A stretch of DNA of 64,000 nucleotides, taken from positions 1,674,001-1,738,000 of the forward strand of contig JACKIM010000002.1 of the NCBI GenBank assembly GCA_020638465.1, given 5' to 3'. This stretch comes from Geminicoccaceae bacterium. Its GTDB lineage: Bacteria > Pseudomonadota > Alphaproteobacteria > Geminicoccales > Geminicoccaceae. The notes beneath the pieces are model-generated. The model saw nothing but the letters and a program-made list of their open reading frames with translations, made no database searches and was not told where the DNA came from. A program made the translations under genes and the position numbers. Position 1 is the first letter of the stretch. Every line of letters begins with the position of its first letter. Shown here in pieces: positions 36,954 through 45,902 of the stretch.

Positions 36954-38006
36954 TCAGACCCGAACCGCCTGCAGACCACCGCCCGTCAGCGAAAGGATCT
37001 TTCCGGCGATATCCTCACATGGAAGTTCTTCCATGACCGCTCCGATTTCACGGGCGACGCGTGGCATGCCATAGACCGTGCAGCTCGCCTCGCACTGGCC
37101 TATTGTCCGCGCACCCGCCTGACGCATGGCAAGCAGCCCTTTGGCTCCGTCCCCCCCCATGCCGGTCAGGATGACGCCTACGGCGTTGCCGGAGGCACAT
37201 CGCGCAACGGAGTGGAACAGCACGTCGACGGACGGCCTGTGCCCGGAGACGAGGTCGCCGCGGTTCAGATGGCACAGGTAGTTGGCACCCGAGCGCGCCA
37301 GTTCGAGGTGTTGACCGCCCGGTGCCACATAGACATGCCCGGGCAGCACGCGCTCGCCGTGGGTGGCCTCGGTCACGGTCATCGCGGCCGACCTGTTGAG
37401 CCGCTCCGCAAAGCGCTTGGTGAACTCGACCGGCATGTGCTGGGTGATCATGATCGCCGCGGCGGAGGCCGGCATGGCTTCAATGATCTCGCCCAGAACC
37501 TGTACCCCACCGGTTGATGCACCTATGGCGATGATCTTTTCAGTGGAAATGTCCCGATGGGACATGGATGCTGCCGGTGCAGGCCGACGTTGGAACAATT
37601 GTCGCGTCTTCTGGTGAACGGCGACCTTCACCTTGGTGCGAATTTCTTCAGCGAGTTCCTCGATGCCCTTCGACAGCCCGAGCGCCGGCTTGGTGACGAA
37701 GTCCATCGCACCGAGTTCCAGCGCCCGCAGCGTGGCATCGGCACCCTGCTCGGTGAGGGATGAAATCATCACCACCGGCATCGGCCGCAGCCGCATGACC
37801 TTTTCGAGGAAATCGAGCCCATCCATGCGCGGCATCTCGATGTCGAGCGTCATGACGTCGGGGGAAAGGGTCTTGATCATGTCACGAGCCTGAAACGGAT
37901 CTCTGGCGGCGCCGACCACCTCGATGCCCGGATCATCCCCAAGCAACTTGGTAAGCATCTGTCTCATCATCGAAGAGTCATCGACAACCAGCACTCGAAC
38001 GGGCAT
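36954..38006 (-). CDS. cheB: Chemotaxis methylesterase/deamidase CheB
   Basis: A 350-residue response-regulator enzyme that removes methyl groups from receptors. The receiver domain (1-120) has Asp9/Asp10 and phosphoacceptor Asp55 (LDIEMPRMD) with the Lys of TKP. After a linker, the esterase domain has Ser164 (GASTGG), His190 (TQHMP) and Asp286 (GMGGDGAKG), the full triad at the same numbers as the Salmonella enzyme. Start is ATG 38006 with GAGGTG upstream; the TTG at 38018 is part of that ribosome-binding site. Confidence 0.96.
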   Translation of the reverse strand: MPVRVLVVDDSSMMRQMLTKLLGDDPGIEVVGAARDPFQARDMIKTLSPDVMTLDIEMPRMDGLDFLEKVMRLRPMPVVMISSLTEQGADATLRALELGAMDFVTKPALGLSKGIEELAEEIRTKVKVAVHQKTRQLFQRRPAPAASMSHRDISTEKIIAIGASTGGVQVLGEIIEAMPASAAAIMITQHMPVEFTKRFAERLNRSAAMTVTEATHGERVLPGHVYVAPGGQHLELARSGANYLCHLNRGDLVSGHRPSVDVLFHSVARCASGNAVGVILTGMGGDGAKGLLAMRQAGARTIGQCEASCTVYGMPRVAREIGAVMEELPCEDIAGKILSLTGGGLQAVRV

Positions 38007-38014
38007 GGAACACC

Positions 38015-38674
38015 TCAATCGTAAAGCTCGATATCGCCCTCGATCGGGCGCTGCCTGGCAGAACGCGCCAGATCGGCCTCCTGCCGAAACAGTTCAGGAT
38101 CGGTCTTGCGTCGCAGCAGGAGCATGCGAACGCGACCGCTCACCGGGTAGTAGTGGATACGGCGGGGAATATTGCCGCCGACATGACGGGCGACGGGCCG
38201 CAGTCCTTCCTCGTCGAGATATCGGTCGACAAACTCGACGTTGCGTTGCCCTACCGGCGCACCGGCCTCGCTGTCGATCAGGTTCGAACCGCCGAAGATC
38301 TTGACCTCCAGGCGAGCCTTCGACGCACCGCGCTTGATGAGATCGTTGATCAGGACCTCCATGGCGTAATTGCCGTAGCGCATCGCCGCGTCGGTCCCTC
38401 CCCACGTACCGGTATCGCTCGCCGGCAACAGGAAGTGATTGAGCCCGCCCACCCCCGCTTCCGGGTCCCGGATGCAGGCGGCGACACACGATCCAAGCAA
38501 CGTGACGATCATCTCGCCCGGATGCGCGCTGACGTAATGCCGCCCCGGCAGGACCATGACCGAAATGGCATTGAAGCGCGGGTCGAAGAACCGCTTCTGC
38601 CCGTCGTCGCGCTGCACCTGATCGATACCCGTGCGGGTCTTGAGAAGAGGGATATCGGTCTTGCGAACGCTCAA
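38015..38674 (-). CDS. cheD: Chemoreceptor glutamine deamidase CheD
   Basis: A 219-residue enzyme that deamidates receptor glutamines and can interact with CheC-type phosphatases. The start is the TTG at 38674, which overlaps the cheR stop and follows GGAGG by five bases; an earlier frame inside cheR is not credible. The papain-like triad is visible: Thr58, Cys63 (LLGSCVAACI) and His80 (GGLNHFLLP). Further family segments are KIFGGSNL and NIPRRIHYYPVSGRV. No cheC gene is present in the window. Confidence 0.93.
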   Translation of the reverse strand: MSVRKTDIPLLKTRTGIDQVQRDDGQKRFFDPRFNAISVMVLPGRHYVSAHPGEMIVTLLGSCVAACIRDPEAGVGGLNHFLLPASDTGTWGGTDAAMRYGNYAMEVLINDLIKRGASKARLEVKIFGGSNLIDSEAGAPVGQRNVEFVDRYLDEEGLRPVARHVGGNIPRRIHYYPVSGRVRMLLLRRKTDPELFRQEADLARSARQRPIEGDIELYD

Positions 38675-39516
38675 TTCATCCTCCGATAGGTCGTGCGCCC
38701 GATGAGACGGAGTCCCGGATGCTGCTGCACCAGCGATTCCGAATGACCGAGATAGAGATACCCTCCCTCCGCCAGCAGATCTGTAAATTTCCCGATCAGC
38801 ATCGCCTTGGTCGGTGCATCGAAATAGATCAGGACATTGCGGCAGAAAATGAAATCGAATGGACCGGTCATCGGCCAGTCGTGCATGAGATTCAGTTGCT
38901 TGCAGTGTACCAGACGGGCGACGTCCGGAGCTATCCGTCGTTCGCCGCCGGCATCGCCCCTGCCGGTCTCGACGGTGAAATCCCTGATCTCGCTGGACGT
39001 CATCGTCTTGAAGGCTTCCAGCGGATAAGTCGCCGCCCGCGCCCTGGCCAGCACGTTGGTATCGATGTCGGTGGCCAGAATCTTTGCATCGATGGCGCGC
39101 TTGTGGATACCGGTGCGAGCCAGCGTGATGGCGATCGAATAAGGCTCTTCGCCGGTCGAGCATGCCGATGACCAGATTCTCAGCCGCCGGACGGAACCGC
39201 CCTTGAGACGGCTCCCGAGTTCCCCGCGCATGTGATCGAAGTGATGGACCTCGCGGAAGAAGGAAGTCAGGTTCGTCGTGATGGCATTGAGCAGGAAGCT
39301 CAGTTCGTCATCGCCATCGGGTCCTTCCAACCGGTCAATATAGTCTCGAAAGGAGTAAAGCCCCAGAATGCGCAGCCTTTTCGACAGCCGCGTGTACACG
39401 AGCTGGCGTTTCGACGGCGCAAGGAAAATGCCGGCAATATCGTGAACCAGCTTCGCGATGTCGGTAAAATCCCTGTCCGTCAGGATGAATTCGCGAGGTG
39501 GTGCGGCAATGGCCAT
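38671..39516 (-). CDS. cheR: Chemotaxis protein methyltransferase CheR
   Basis: A 281-residue SAM-dependent methyltransferase that methylates receptor glutamates. The N-terminal helical domain (FTDIAKLVHDIAGIFLAPSKRQLVYTRLSKRLR) precedes the SAM domain with RIWSSACSTGEEPYSIA, ILATDIDTNVLA and DFIFCRNVLIYFD. I start at ATG 39516; a GTG at 39582 would add 22 residues of Arg-rich leader with no Shine-Dalgarno. A docking pentapeptide for CheR is present on the receptor encoded just upstream. Confidence 0.94.
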   Translation of the reverse strand: MAIAAPPREFILTDRDFTDIAKLVHDIAGIFLAPSKRQLVYTRLSKRLRILGLYSFRDYIDRLEGPDGDDELSFLLNAITTNLTSFFREVHHFDHMRGELGSRLKGGSVRRLRIWSSACSTGEEPYSIAITLARTGIHKRAIDAKILATDIDTNVLARARAATYPLEAFKTMTSSEIRDFTVETGRGDAGGERRIAPDVARLVHCKQLNLMHDWPMTGPFDFIFCRNVLIYFDAPTKAMLIGKFTDLLAEGGYLYLGHSESLVQQHPGLRLIGRTTYRRMN

Positions 39517-39597
39517 GGCGTCACGTGGCTCCCGTCGAGGCCGTTGCGGATCCGCCGAAACCCGGCGACGGACCCGGTTCACGCAATAACGACCGGA

Positions 39598-41799
39598 TCA
39601 GAACTCCTGCCAGTCATTGTCACCGGCCGCCGCCGATACGGCCGGTTTCGCCTTTGCCACCGGTGCGGGCCGGCGTCCGGCCGCCGGCAGGGCAGCCCGG
39701 ACCGGCTTGCGGTTCGATGGCCGGCCGACGGGCCTGGCCGGTTCCGCATCGTTCACCTTGAAGAAACCCATCATCTCGTTCAGCCGGCCGGCAAGATCGG
39801 CAAGGGCCCGGGCCGAGGCCGTGTTCTCCTCCACCAGAGCCGAGTTCTGCTGGGTCATTTCATCCATTTGCGAGACGGCACCGTTGATTTCATCGATACC
39901 GTTGGCCTGCTCGCTGCTCGCGGCCGTGATCTCGCCGACGATATCGGCGACACGGGCGACTGATGTCACGATCTCGCGCAGGGAGTCGCCGGTGTCGTTC
40001 ACGAGTTTCACACCTCGGCGCACCTGTCCCGAACTATCGGAAATGAGCGCCTTGATGTCCTTCGCAGCCTGGCTTGAACGCTGGGCCAGAGTACGGACTT
40101 CGGAGGCCACCACCGCAAATCCCTTGCCTGCCTCGCCAGCCCTTGCAGCCTCGACGGCCGCGTTCAGCGCCAGAAGATTGGTCTGGAAGGCTATCTCGTC
40201 GATCACGCCGATGATGTCGGAGATCTTCTGGGAACTTTCCTCGATGTTGGCCATGGCATTCACGGCGTCCTCGACCACTTGTCCACCCTTGGCCGCCAGA
40301 CTGTTGGTGTTCCCGGTCAGTTGATTGGCCTGCTGGGCATTCTCGGCATTCTGCTTCACTGTCGCGGCCATCTCCTCCATCGATGCGGCCGTCTCTTCGA
40401 GGTTGGAAGCCTGCTGTTCGGTCCGTCCGGCAAGATCCTCCGTGCCGGCGGCAATCTCGTTTACCGAGTTGTCGATCTCGCCGGTCGCATCCTTGATCGC
40501 CTGAACGATGCCCGCAAGCTGGTCGATGGAGGTGTTGGCATGTTCCTTGATCTCGCGGAAGCGGCCCTCGTACTCGGTTTCGATGCGCTTGCCGAGATCG
40601 CCCCGCGAAAGCGCTTCAAGCACCATGGCAAGATCGTCGGTGACCTGCGCGATGCGTTCGGAGAGCGCGTTCATGCTGATAGCAAGGTTCTTGTGGAAGC
40701 CCGACTTGTCCTCGGTACCGATCCGGGCACTGAAGTCACCGTTCACCGCACGCTCGACAACACCGTCGATCTCGCGCTCGACTGCAAGTTCAGCCGTCCG
40801 GTCACTCCACTCCACCACAGTACCCAGACGATTGCCGTCCTTGTCATGGATCGGACTGGCCGCAAGGCCGAACGTCCGTCCACCGACGGCGATTTGCGTC
40901 TTGTAGGTTGTGGACAGGTTTTCAAGCAGGCGCCGCTGGTGCGACGGATTCTTGTGAAACACGTCGATGCTGCGGCCAGCCAGCTTGCGTGCGTCGAAAT
41001 GCGGCAGTTCGCGTCGGATATCACTCTCCGCCCGTTGCAGCATGTCCTGCAGGGTGGCGTTCAGATAAACGATATCGCAGTTCGGATCGGCAACCATGAC
41101 GTTGGTCTGGCAGTTATCGAGAGCACTGGTGACGCGCACCATCTCGACCTGCAACCGCTTTTCTTCCGCTTCGCGGGCGATTTCCCTCGTGCGGTCGGAC
41201 CATTCCACCACGGTGCCCAGCCGTCGCCTCTCGCCATCAAAGATGGGGCTTGCGATCAGTCCGAACGTGCGACCACCCACGACGATCTGCGCCCTGTGAA
41301 CGTCATTCAACCGTTCGAGAATGTTGCGCTGATGGGTAGGATTCTTGTGGAAGATGTCGATGTTCTTTCCGATCAGATTGCGGGCATCGAAATGAGGCAG
41401 TTCCTGACGAAGGTCGGATTCCGCCTTCTGAAGCATTTCAGCCAACGTCTCATTCATGTAGGTGATGTTGAAATCCGTGTCGGCGACCATGATATTGGTC
41501 TGACAGCGATCAAGCGCCGAACGCAGGCGAATGAGCCCTTCGTCGGGTCTGGTATCGACGGGCGGCCGCCGATTCGAAGATTGTACCGTCCGCCAGCCGG
41601 TAAATACGGAACCGCCTGCGGCGAGAGCCGCCAGGACCCACAAGCTCAATGTCATGCCGCCGGCAGCGCTGTTCCAGGCCACAAGGCCGACAGCGAAACC
41701 GGCAAGGCCGGCAATAGTGACGACCCTCGCCATCATCGCGCCCTCTCCGGCATCGGTGGCGACGGATGCGCGATCGATGGAATTGGCGGTACCCGTCAT
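39598..41799 (-). CDS. Methyl-accepting chemotaxis protein with two tandem PAS domains and CheR-docking tail
   Basis: A 733-residue receptor inside the che operon. Two adjacent membrane helices (about 25-65) leave no periplasmic domain, so sensing is cytoplasmic. Two PAS domains in tandem are clearly duplicates: each has FHKNP-T/S-HQR followed by VGGRTFGL and [17 protein letters not shown]-like region and the signalling hairpin [22 protein letters not shown] follow. The extreme C-terminus, DWQEF, matches the NWETF-type pentapeptide that tethers CheR and CheB. Start ATG 41799 is chosen; an ATG at 41856 would add 19 residues. The ligand may be redox state or an internal metabolite, as for other PAS receptors. 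Confidence 0.92.
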   Translation of the reverse strand: MTGTANSIDRASVATDAGEGAMMARVVTIAGLAGFAVGLVAWNSAAGGMTLSLWVLAALAAGGSVFTGWRTVQSSNRRPPVDTRPDEGLIRLRSALDRCQTNIMVADTDFNITYMNETLAEMLQKAESDLRQELPHFDARNLIGKNIDIFHKNPTHQRNILERLNDVHRAQIVVGGRTFGLIASPIFDGERRRLGTVVEWSDRTREIAREAEEKRLQVEMVRVTSALDNCQTNVMVADPNCDIVYLNATLQDMLQRAESDIRRELPHFDARKLAGRSIDVFHKNPSHQRRLLENLSTTYKTQIAVGGRTFGLAASPIHDKDGNRLGTVVEWSDRTAELAVEREIDGVVERAVNGDFSARIGTEDKSGFHKNLAISMNALSERIAQVTDDLAMVLEALSRGDLGKRIETEYEGRFREIKEHANTSIDQLAGIVQAIKDATGEIDNSVNEIAAGTEDLAGRTEQQASNLEETAASMEEMAATVKQNAENAQQANQLTGNTNSLAAKGGQVVEDAVNAMANIEESSQKISDIIGVIDEIAFQTNLLALNAAVEAARAGEAGKGFAVVASEVRTLAQRSSQAAKDIKALISDSSGQVRRGVKLVNDTGDSLREIVTSVARVADIVGEITAASSEQANGIDEINGAVSQMDEMTQQNSALVEENTASARALADLAGRLNEMMGFFKVNDAEPARPVGRPSNRKPVRAALPAAGRRPAPVAKAKPAVSAAAGDNDWQEF

Positions 41800-41859
41800 G
41801 AATTTGGAGCCTTTCGCTAACGCTGGGTGCATGTTGCAGCGGGGTATCATCTGCATGGA

Positions 41860-42405
41860 TCAGTGGCCGTCGATGACGCCGGAAACGGTGTCGTTGATCT
41901 CGCCGAGCTCGAACAGCCGACCCACATCGAGCAGGGCGACCATGCGTTCGCCAACCGTGGCCAGTCCCTTGATGTAGTCCTGCCCCACTTCATCATTGGT
42001 CTGGGGGACAGCCCGAATATCATCGTCGTTGACACTGAGGATGTCCGACACGGCATCCACCAGCATGCCGATGGTACGATCGTTGACCGCGACGATGATG
42101 ACGACGTGGGTCTTGCTGGTCTCGGTGGATCCCCCGCCAAAGCGGGCCCGCAGATCGAAGATCGGCACGATCGCGCCGCGCAGGTTGAGCACGCCGCGCA
42201 TGTAGTGCGGTGAATGGGGCAGCATGGTGGTTTCCGACCAGCCCTTGATCTCGCGGACGGTCATGATGTCGACGCCATATTCCTGCGAGGCGACCTGAAA
42301 GCTGATGAACTGGTGATCGAGGCTGCCCGGCTGATCCTCCGCACCGCCCTTGGGTGGCGGGATGTCGCCGGTTTTCGGCTGTGCCATCACGGCTGCATCA
42401 CTCAT
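41860..42405 (-). CDS. cheW: Chemotaxis coupling protein CheW
   Basis: A 181-residue SH3-like adaptor that bridges CheA and receptors. The conserved core is there: FISFQVASQEYGVDIMTVREI, HYMRGVLNLRGAIVPIFDLR, and GMLVDAVSDILSV. The N-terminal 30 residues (Pro/Gly-rich) and the C-terminal extension make it longer than the usual 160 residues. Its ATG overlaps the cheA stop (TGATG), so production is coupled to CheA. Confidence 0.95.
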   Translation of the reverse strand: MSDAAVMAQPKTGDIPPPKGGAEDQPGSLDHQFISFQVASQEYGVDIMTVREIKGWSETTMLPHSPHYMRGVLNLRGAIVPIFDLRARFGGGSTETSKTHVVIIVAVNDRTIGMLVDAVSDILSVNDDDIRAVPQTNDEVGQDYIKGLATVGERMVALLDVGRLFELGEINDTVSGVIDGH

Positions 42406-44381
42406 CAATGAACCTCACTGGACTCGAGAACGAGGGACGGCCGGGCCATATTCACCGTGTCATCGGACAACCCGCGCAGCGCATCGACATCAAGGATCAG
42501 CGCGACGAGGCCATTCCCCAGGATGGTCGCTCCGGCGACACCACCGACCCGCTGGTAGTTGGTTTCGAGACTCTTGATCACCACCTGCTGCTGACCGAGC
42601 AGGTCATCGACAACGACGCCGATCGGACTGCCATCCTCCGTCTCGACCACCACGACGAGCGCCTGGCTCGGATCGGGTTCCGCATCGGCGATGCCGAAAA
42701 CCCGGTAGAGGAAAACCAGCGGCAGGTAGGTGCCCCGCATCTGCATGATGGTGGTTCCGCTGGGCAGCACATGGACGTCGCCGGCCCGGGGACGAAGGCT
42801 TTCGACGATGGCCGTGATGGGCACGATGTAGCGCTCATGCCCCACGCGCACGATCATGCCGTCGAGCACGGCCAGGGTCAGTGGCAGCATCAGGGTGAAG
42901 CGCGTCCCCTTCCCCGGCATCGAGTTGATGGTGATGCGCCCGCCAAGGTCCTGGATCTTGCGCTTGACCACATCCATGCCGACTCCCCGTCCCGATACAT
43001 CGGACACGGCAGCGGCTGTGGAAAAGCCGGGCGCAAATATCATGTGGTCGATCTCGTCGTTTGAAAGAACCCCATCAGGTGGCACCAGTCCCTTCAAGCG
43101 GGCCTTCTCCAGAACCCGATCACGATCGATGCCACGGCCGTCATCACTGATGGTGATCAGGATGCGGCCGCTGCGGTGCTCGGCACTCAGATGGATGGTG
43201 CCGACGGCAGGCTTGCCCGCGGCAATCCGCTCCTCCGGCCTTTCGAGGCCATGGTCCATCGAATTGCGCAGCATGTGGGTGAGCGGGTCAGCCAGTTCCT
43301 CGATGACGGTCTTGTCGACTTCGGTATGTTCGCCACTGAGTATCAGGCGAGCCTCCTTGCCCAGGCTCGCCGCCAGTTCGCGAACCAGTCGGGGCATGCG
43401 CGAGAACACCGACTTCACGGGCTGGGCACGGACCGACATCACGCTTTCCTGCAATTCCCGCGTTTGCAGAGCCAGTTCTTCGAGTCCCTGGATGAGCCCC
43501 GCATGTCGCTCCACCGACAGGTCGGACGATTGCTGCTTCAGCACGGCCTGGGTAATGACAAGCTCCCCGACCTGGTTGACGAGGCTGTCGATCCTGTCGA
43601 GCTCCACGCGGATCGAGTGACTTGCCGATGGTGCCTTGGCGGTCTTGCCGCCACCCCGTCTCGATCCCGCCTGCGGAGCGGAGGAAGAAACTCCGTTCCC
43701 GCAGGGCTGCAGCGCCGAATCATTTGCCGGATCGCCCTCGATCGACATGACGGCTTCAGCAGGATGGCCCGTCTCGCCGTCCGGATCATCTCCGGGGGTA
43801 TCTTGAGGCGGATCGTCGAAGAAACCGAACCCCCGATCTTCCTCCGCCTCGCGCTCAGTCCGCCTTTCTTCAGGCAGATCGTCAAAGAACCCGAACCCCT
43901 CGTCATCGTCGTCGGCATCCGGGAGGTCGGCAGGGTCATCAAAAAAGCCGAAGCCCGCGTCTTCTCCGGTTTCGCCATCGGCCGGATGAGCCCGACGGCG
44001 TGCGCCCAGAGCCACGAGCAATTCACTCATGCCGGCAGCCTGTTCGAGCGGCAGAGGCAACTCATTGCGGATCGCATCGACGAATGAGGAAAGAACGTCG
44101 GCCGATCGCAGGAACGTGTGGATCGTGCCCTGATCCAGGCCCAGATCGCCGTTTCGAACCATGTCGAGAGTGGTCTCGAAACCGTGCGCGAAACGGACCA
44201 GATCATCGAGAGCGAACATGCCCGCTCCACCCTTGATGGAATGCACGGCACGGAACACGGCATCGATGGTGTCCCTGTCGCGCTCCCCATCGTCGAGGGC
44301 GGAAAGGCCGGTCTCGAGCTCCTCGAGAAGCTCCAAGCATTCATCCAGATAGGCCCGGCGAAACTGGTCTTCAGCGTTCAT
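42405..44381 (-). CDS. cheA: Chemotaxis histidine kinase CheA
   Basis: A 658-residue cytosolic kinase that phosphorylates CheY and CheB. The HPt domain holds phosphoacceptor His47 (AVHSIKGGAG). Residues 130-255 are acidic and low-complexity, and I see no folded P2 domain; instead GFGFFDD occurs three times (residues 143-149, 162-168, 184-190). Dimerisation begins at SIRVELDRIDSLVNQVGELVI (about 256), and the ATPase domain has MLRNSMDHGLE, DDGRGID and GRGVGMDVVKRKI. A CheW-like P5 domain ends the protein. The gene starts 19 bases after cheY. Confidence 0.95.
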   Translation of the reverse strand: MNAEDQFRRAYLDECLELLEELETGLSALDDGERDRDTIDAVFRAVHSIKGGAGMFALDDLVRFAHGFETTLDMVRNGDLGLDQGTIHTFLRSADVLSSFVDAIRNELPLPLEQAAGMSELLVALGARRRAHPADGETGEDAGFGFFDDPADLPDADDDDEGFGFFDDLPEERRTEREAEEDRGFGFFDDPPQDTPGDDPDGETGHPAEAVMSIEGDPANDSALQPCGNGVSSSAPQAGSRRGGGKTAKAPSASHSIRVELDRIDSLVNQVGELVITQAVLKQQSSDLSVERHAGLIQGLEELALQTRELQESVMSVRAQPVKSVFSRMPRLVRELAASLGKEARLILSGEHTEVDKTVIEELADPLTHMLRNSMDHGLERPEERIAAGKPAVGTIHLSAEHRSGRILITISDDGRGIDRDRVLEKARLKGLVPPDGVLSNDEIDHMIFAPGFSTAAAVSDVSGRGVGMDVVKRKIQDLGGRITINSMPGKGTRFTLMLPLTLAVLDGMIVRVGHERYIVPITAIVESLRPRAGDVHVLPSGTTIMQMRGTYLPLVFLYRVFGIADAEPDPSQALVVVVETEDGSPIGVVVDDLLGQQQVVIKSLETNYQRVGGVAGATILGNGLVALILDVDALRGLSDDTVNMARPSLVLESSEVH

Positions 44382-44400
44382 CCGCGTACCCGTCCGTCGC

Positions 44401-44766
44401 TCAGCCGCAGACTTTCTTCACCACCTGAATGAGCTTGTCCGGGGTGAACGGCTTGACGATCCAGCCGGTCGCGCCGGCAGCGCGGCCCTTGTCCTTCATG
44501 GACTGGTCGCTTTCCGTCGTCAGAATGAGGATGGGGGTAGACTTGTAGCTGGCCTTTGCCCGCAGATTCTGCGTCAGCGCAATACCGTCCATGCGGGGCA
44601 TGTTGACGTCGGTGATGACGAGATCGACCCTCTGCCCGTCCGACATTTCCAGCGCCTGTTGTCCGTCTTCAGCCAGCACGACGTCGTATCCGCCGCCCTT
44701 CAGGGTGAAGGATACCATATCCCGCATCGTCTTGCTGTCATCAACTGCGAGAATTCGCTTAGCCAT
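44401..44766 (-). CDS. cheY: Chemotaxis response regulator CheY
   Basis: A 121-residue single-domain receiver that is the output of the pathway and binds the flagellar switch when phosphorylated. Acidic Asp9/Asp10, phosphoacceptor Asp53 (ITDVNMPRMDG), the Thr of ILTTES and the Lys of IVKPFTPDKL are all present. Start is ATG 44766 (MAKRILAVDDSKTMR), with GAGGCGGA upstream; the longer reading to 44844 is not CheY-like. It is first in the che operon; its promoter must lie in the region up to 44980. Confidence 0.95.
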   Translation of the reverse strand: MAKRILAVDDSKTMRDMVSFTLKGGGYDVVLAEDGQQALEMSDGQRVDLVITDVNMPRMDGIALTQNLRAKASYKSTPILILTTESDQSMKDKGRAAGATGWIVKPFTPDKLIQVVKKVCG

Positions 44767-44981
44767 ATGCGTCCGCCTCGACGTTTGTCTGCACCAGCAT
44801 GAATCGTGACATGACGAACGGTTATGCACGTCATTCGTTATCAAGCGGTTAACAAATCAGCACGGCTTCGAGGGCGCCCGGTATTCCCGCGGACTGGAAC
44901 AGATGAAAAATTGTCAGTTGCCACAACGGGTTCGATCTTCAAATTCCGGCTGACCGATTGCCGGAATAAAATCGGACTGAC

Positions 44982-45017
44982 GAAAAAAGCCCCCGGTCAT
45001 GGTGAACGGGGGCTTTT
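44982..45017 (-). terminator. Rho-independent terminator of the polyamine-type ABC operon
   Basis: A perfect 10-bp stem (44985-44994 with 45008-45017) with a 13-base loop is followed, on the minus strand, by a run of six T. It lies 33 bases beyond the last transporter gene. A second 8-bp inverted repeat (44943-44950 with 44960-44967) follows it and may add to termination or belong to the cheY promoter region. Confidence 0.93.
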
Positions 45018-45049
45018 GCTGACGGGACCGTCGGTCCGATTGCTCGTCG

Positions 45050-45898
45050 TTACTCGACGATGCCGCGGATCTTGACGCTACGGCGGCGCAACAATTCCAC
45101 AGTCGTCAAAAGGGCGATCGAGATCACGACCAGCAATGTCGCAACCGCCAGAATGGTGGGGCTGATCTGCTCGCGAATGCCCGCCCACATCTGCCGGGGA
45201 ATGGTCCGCTGGTCGAACCCCGCCAGGAACAGCACGACCACCACTTCGTCGAAACTGGTGATGAAGGCGAACAAAGCACCGGAAATCACCCCCGGCAGGA
45301 TCAGGGGCATGATGATCTTGAAGAACGTCGTCGTCGGGTCGGCACCCAGCGAAGCCGCGGCCCGGGTGAGACTGTGATCGAATCCCACCATCGTCGCGGT
45401 CACCGTGATCACCACGAACGGCGTTCCCAGCGCCGTATGCGCCAGAATGATCCCGAGATGCGTCTGCGCCAGGTGGATCTTCGAATAGAAGAAATACATG
45501 CCCGCTGCGGAAATGATCAGCGGCACGATCATCGGCGAGAGCAGGATGCCCATCATCAGGTTGCGGAACGGCATCTCGGGCCGCGACAGTCCGAGCGCGG
45601 CAACAGTTCCCAGCACGGTCGCGAGAATGGTCGCGGAAATACCGATGAATACGCTGTTCTCGATCGAGTGGATCCATTGCGGATTGTTGATGAAATCCCG
45701 ATACCACCGCAACGAATAGGCTTCGGGATCAAAGGACAGCATTCCCGGTGTAAAGGTGAAATAGGGTTCGACGTTGAAGCTGAGTGGTATGATCACCAGG
45801 ATGGGAGCGATCAGGAACAGGAAGATCAACCCGCAGATGATGTGAAAGGAGTAGTGCCAGATACGTTCGAGAGGGCTTGCATAAGTCGGCAATGCCAT
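45050..45898 (-). CDS. Polyamine-type ABC importer permease, PotC-like
   Basis: A 282-residue MetI-type permease with about six helices (HIICGLIFLFLIAPILVIIPLSF first). The EAA-type loop LTRAAASLGADPTTTFFKIIMPLILPG is in the expected place. Sequence and gene order follow PotC of spermidine/putrescine importers, though sister families carry GABA, opines or other cationic substrates. It begins 4 bases after the PotB-like gene. Confidence 0.9.
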   Translation of the reverse strand: MALPTYASPLERIWHYSFHIICGLIFLFLIAPILVIIPLSFNVEPYFTFTPGMLSFDPEAYSLRWYRDFINNPQWIHSIENSVFIGISATILATVLGTVAALGLSRPEMPFRNLMMGILLSPMIVPLIISAAGMYFFYSKIHLAQTHLGIILAHTALGTPFVVITVTATMVGFDHSLTRAAASLGADPTTTFFKIIMPLILPGVISGALFAFITSFDEVVVVLFLAGFDQRTIPRQMWAGIREQISPTILAVATLLVVISIALLTTVELLRRRSVKIRGIVE

Positions 45899-45902
45899 GG
45901 TC

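Noticed and set aside
38675..39163. Upstream extension of CheD inside cheR
   Set aside because: The frame is an overlap shadow of cheR; the TTG at 38674 has GGAGG at correct spacing and begins the CheD-like sequence.
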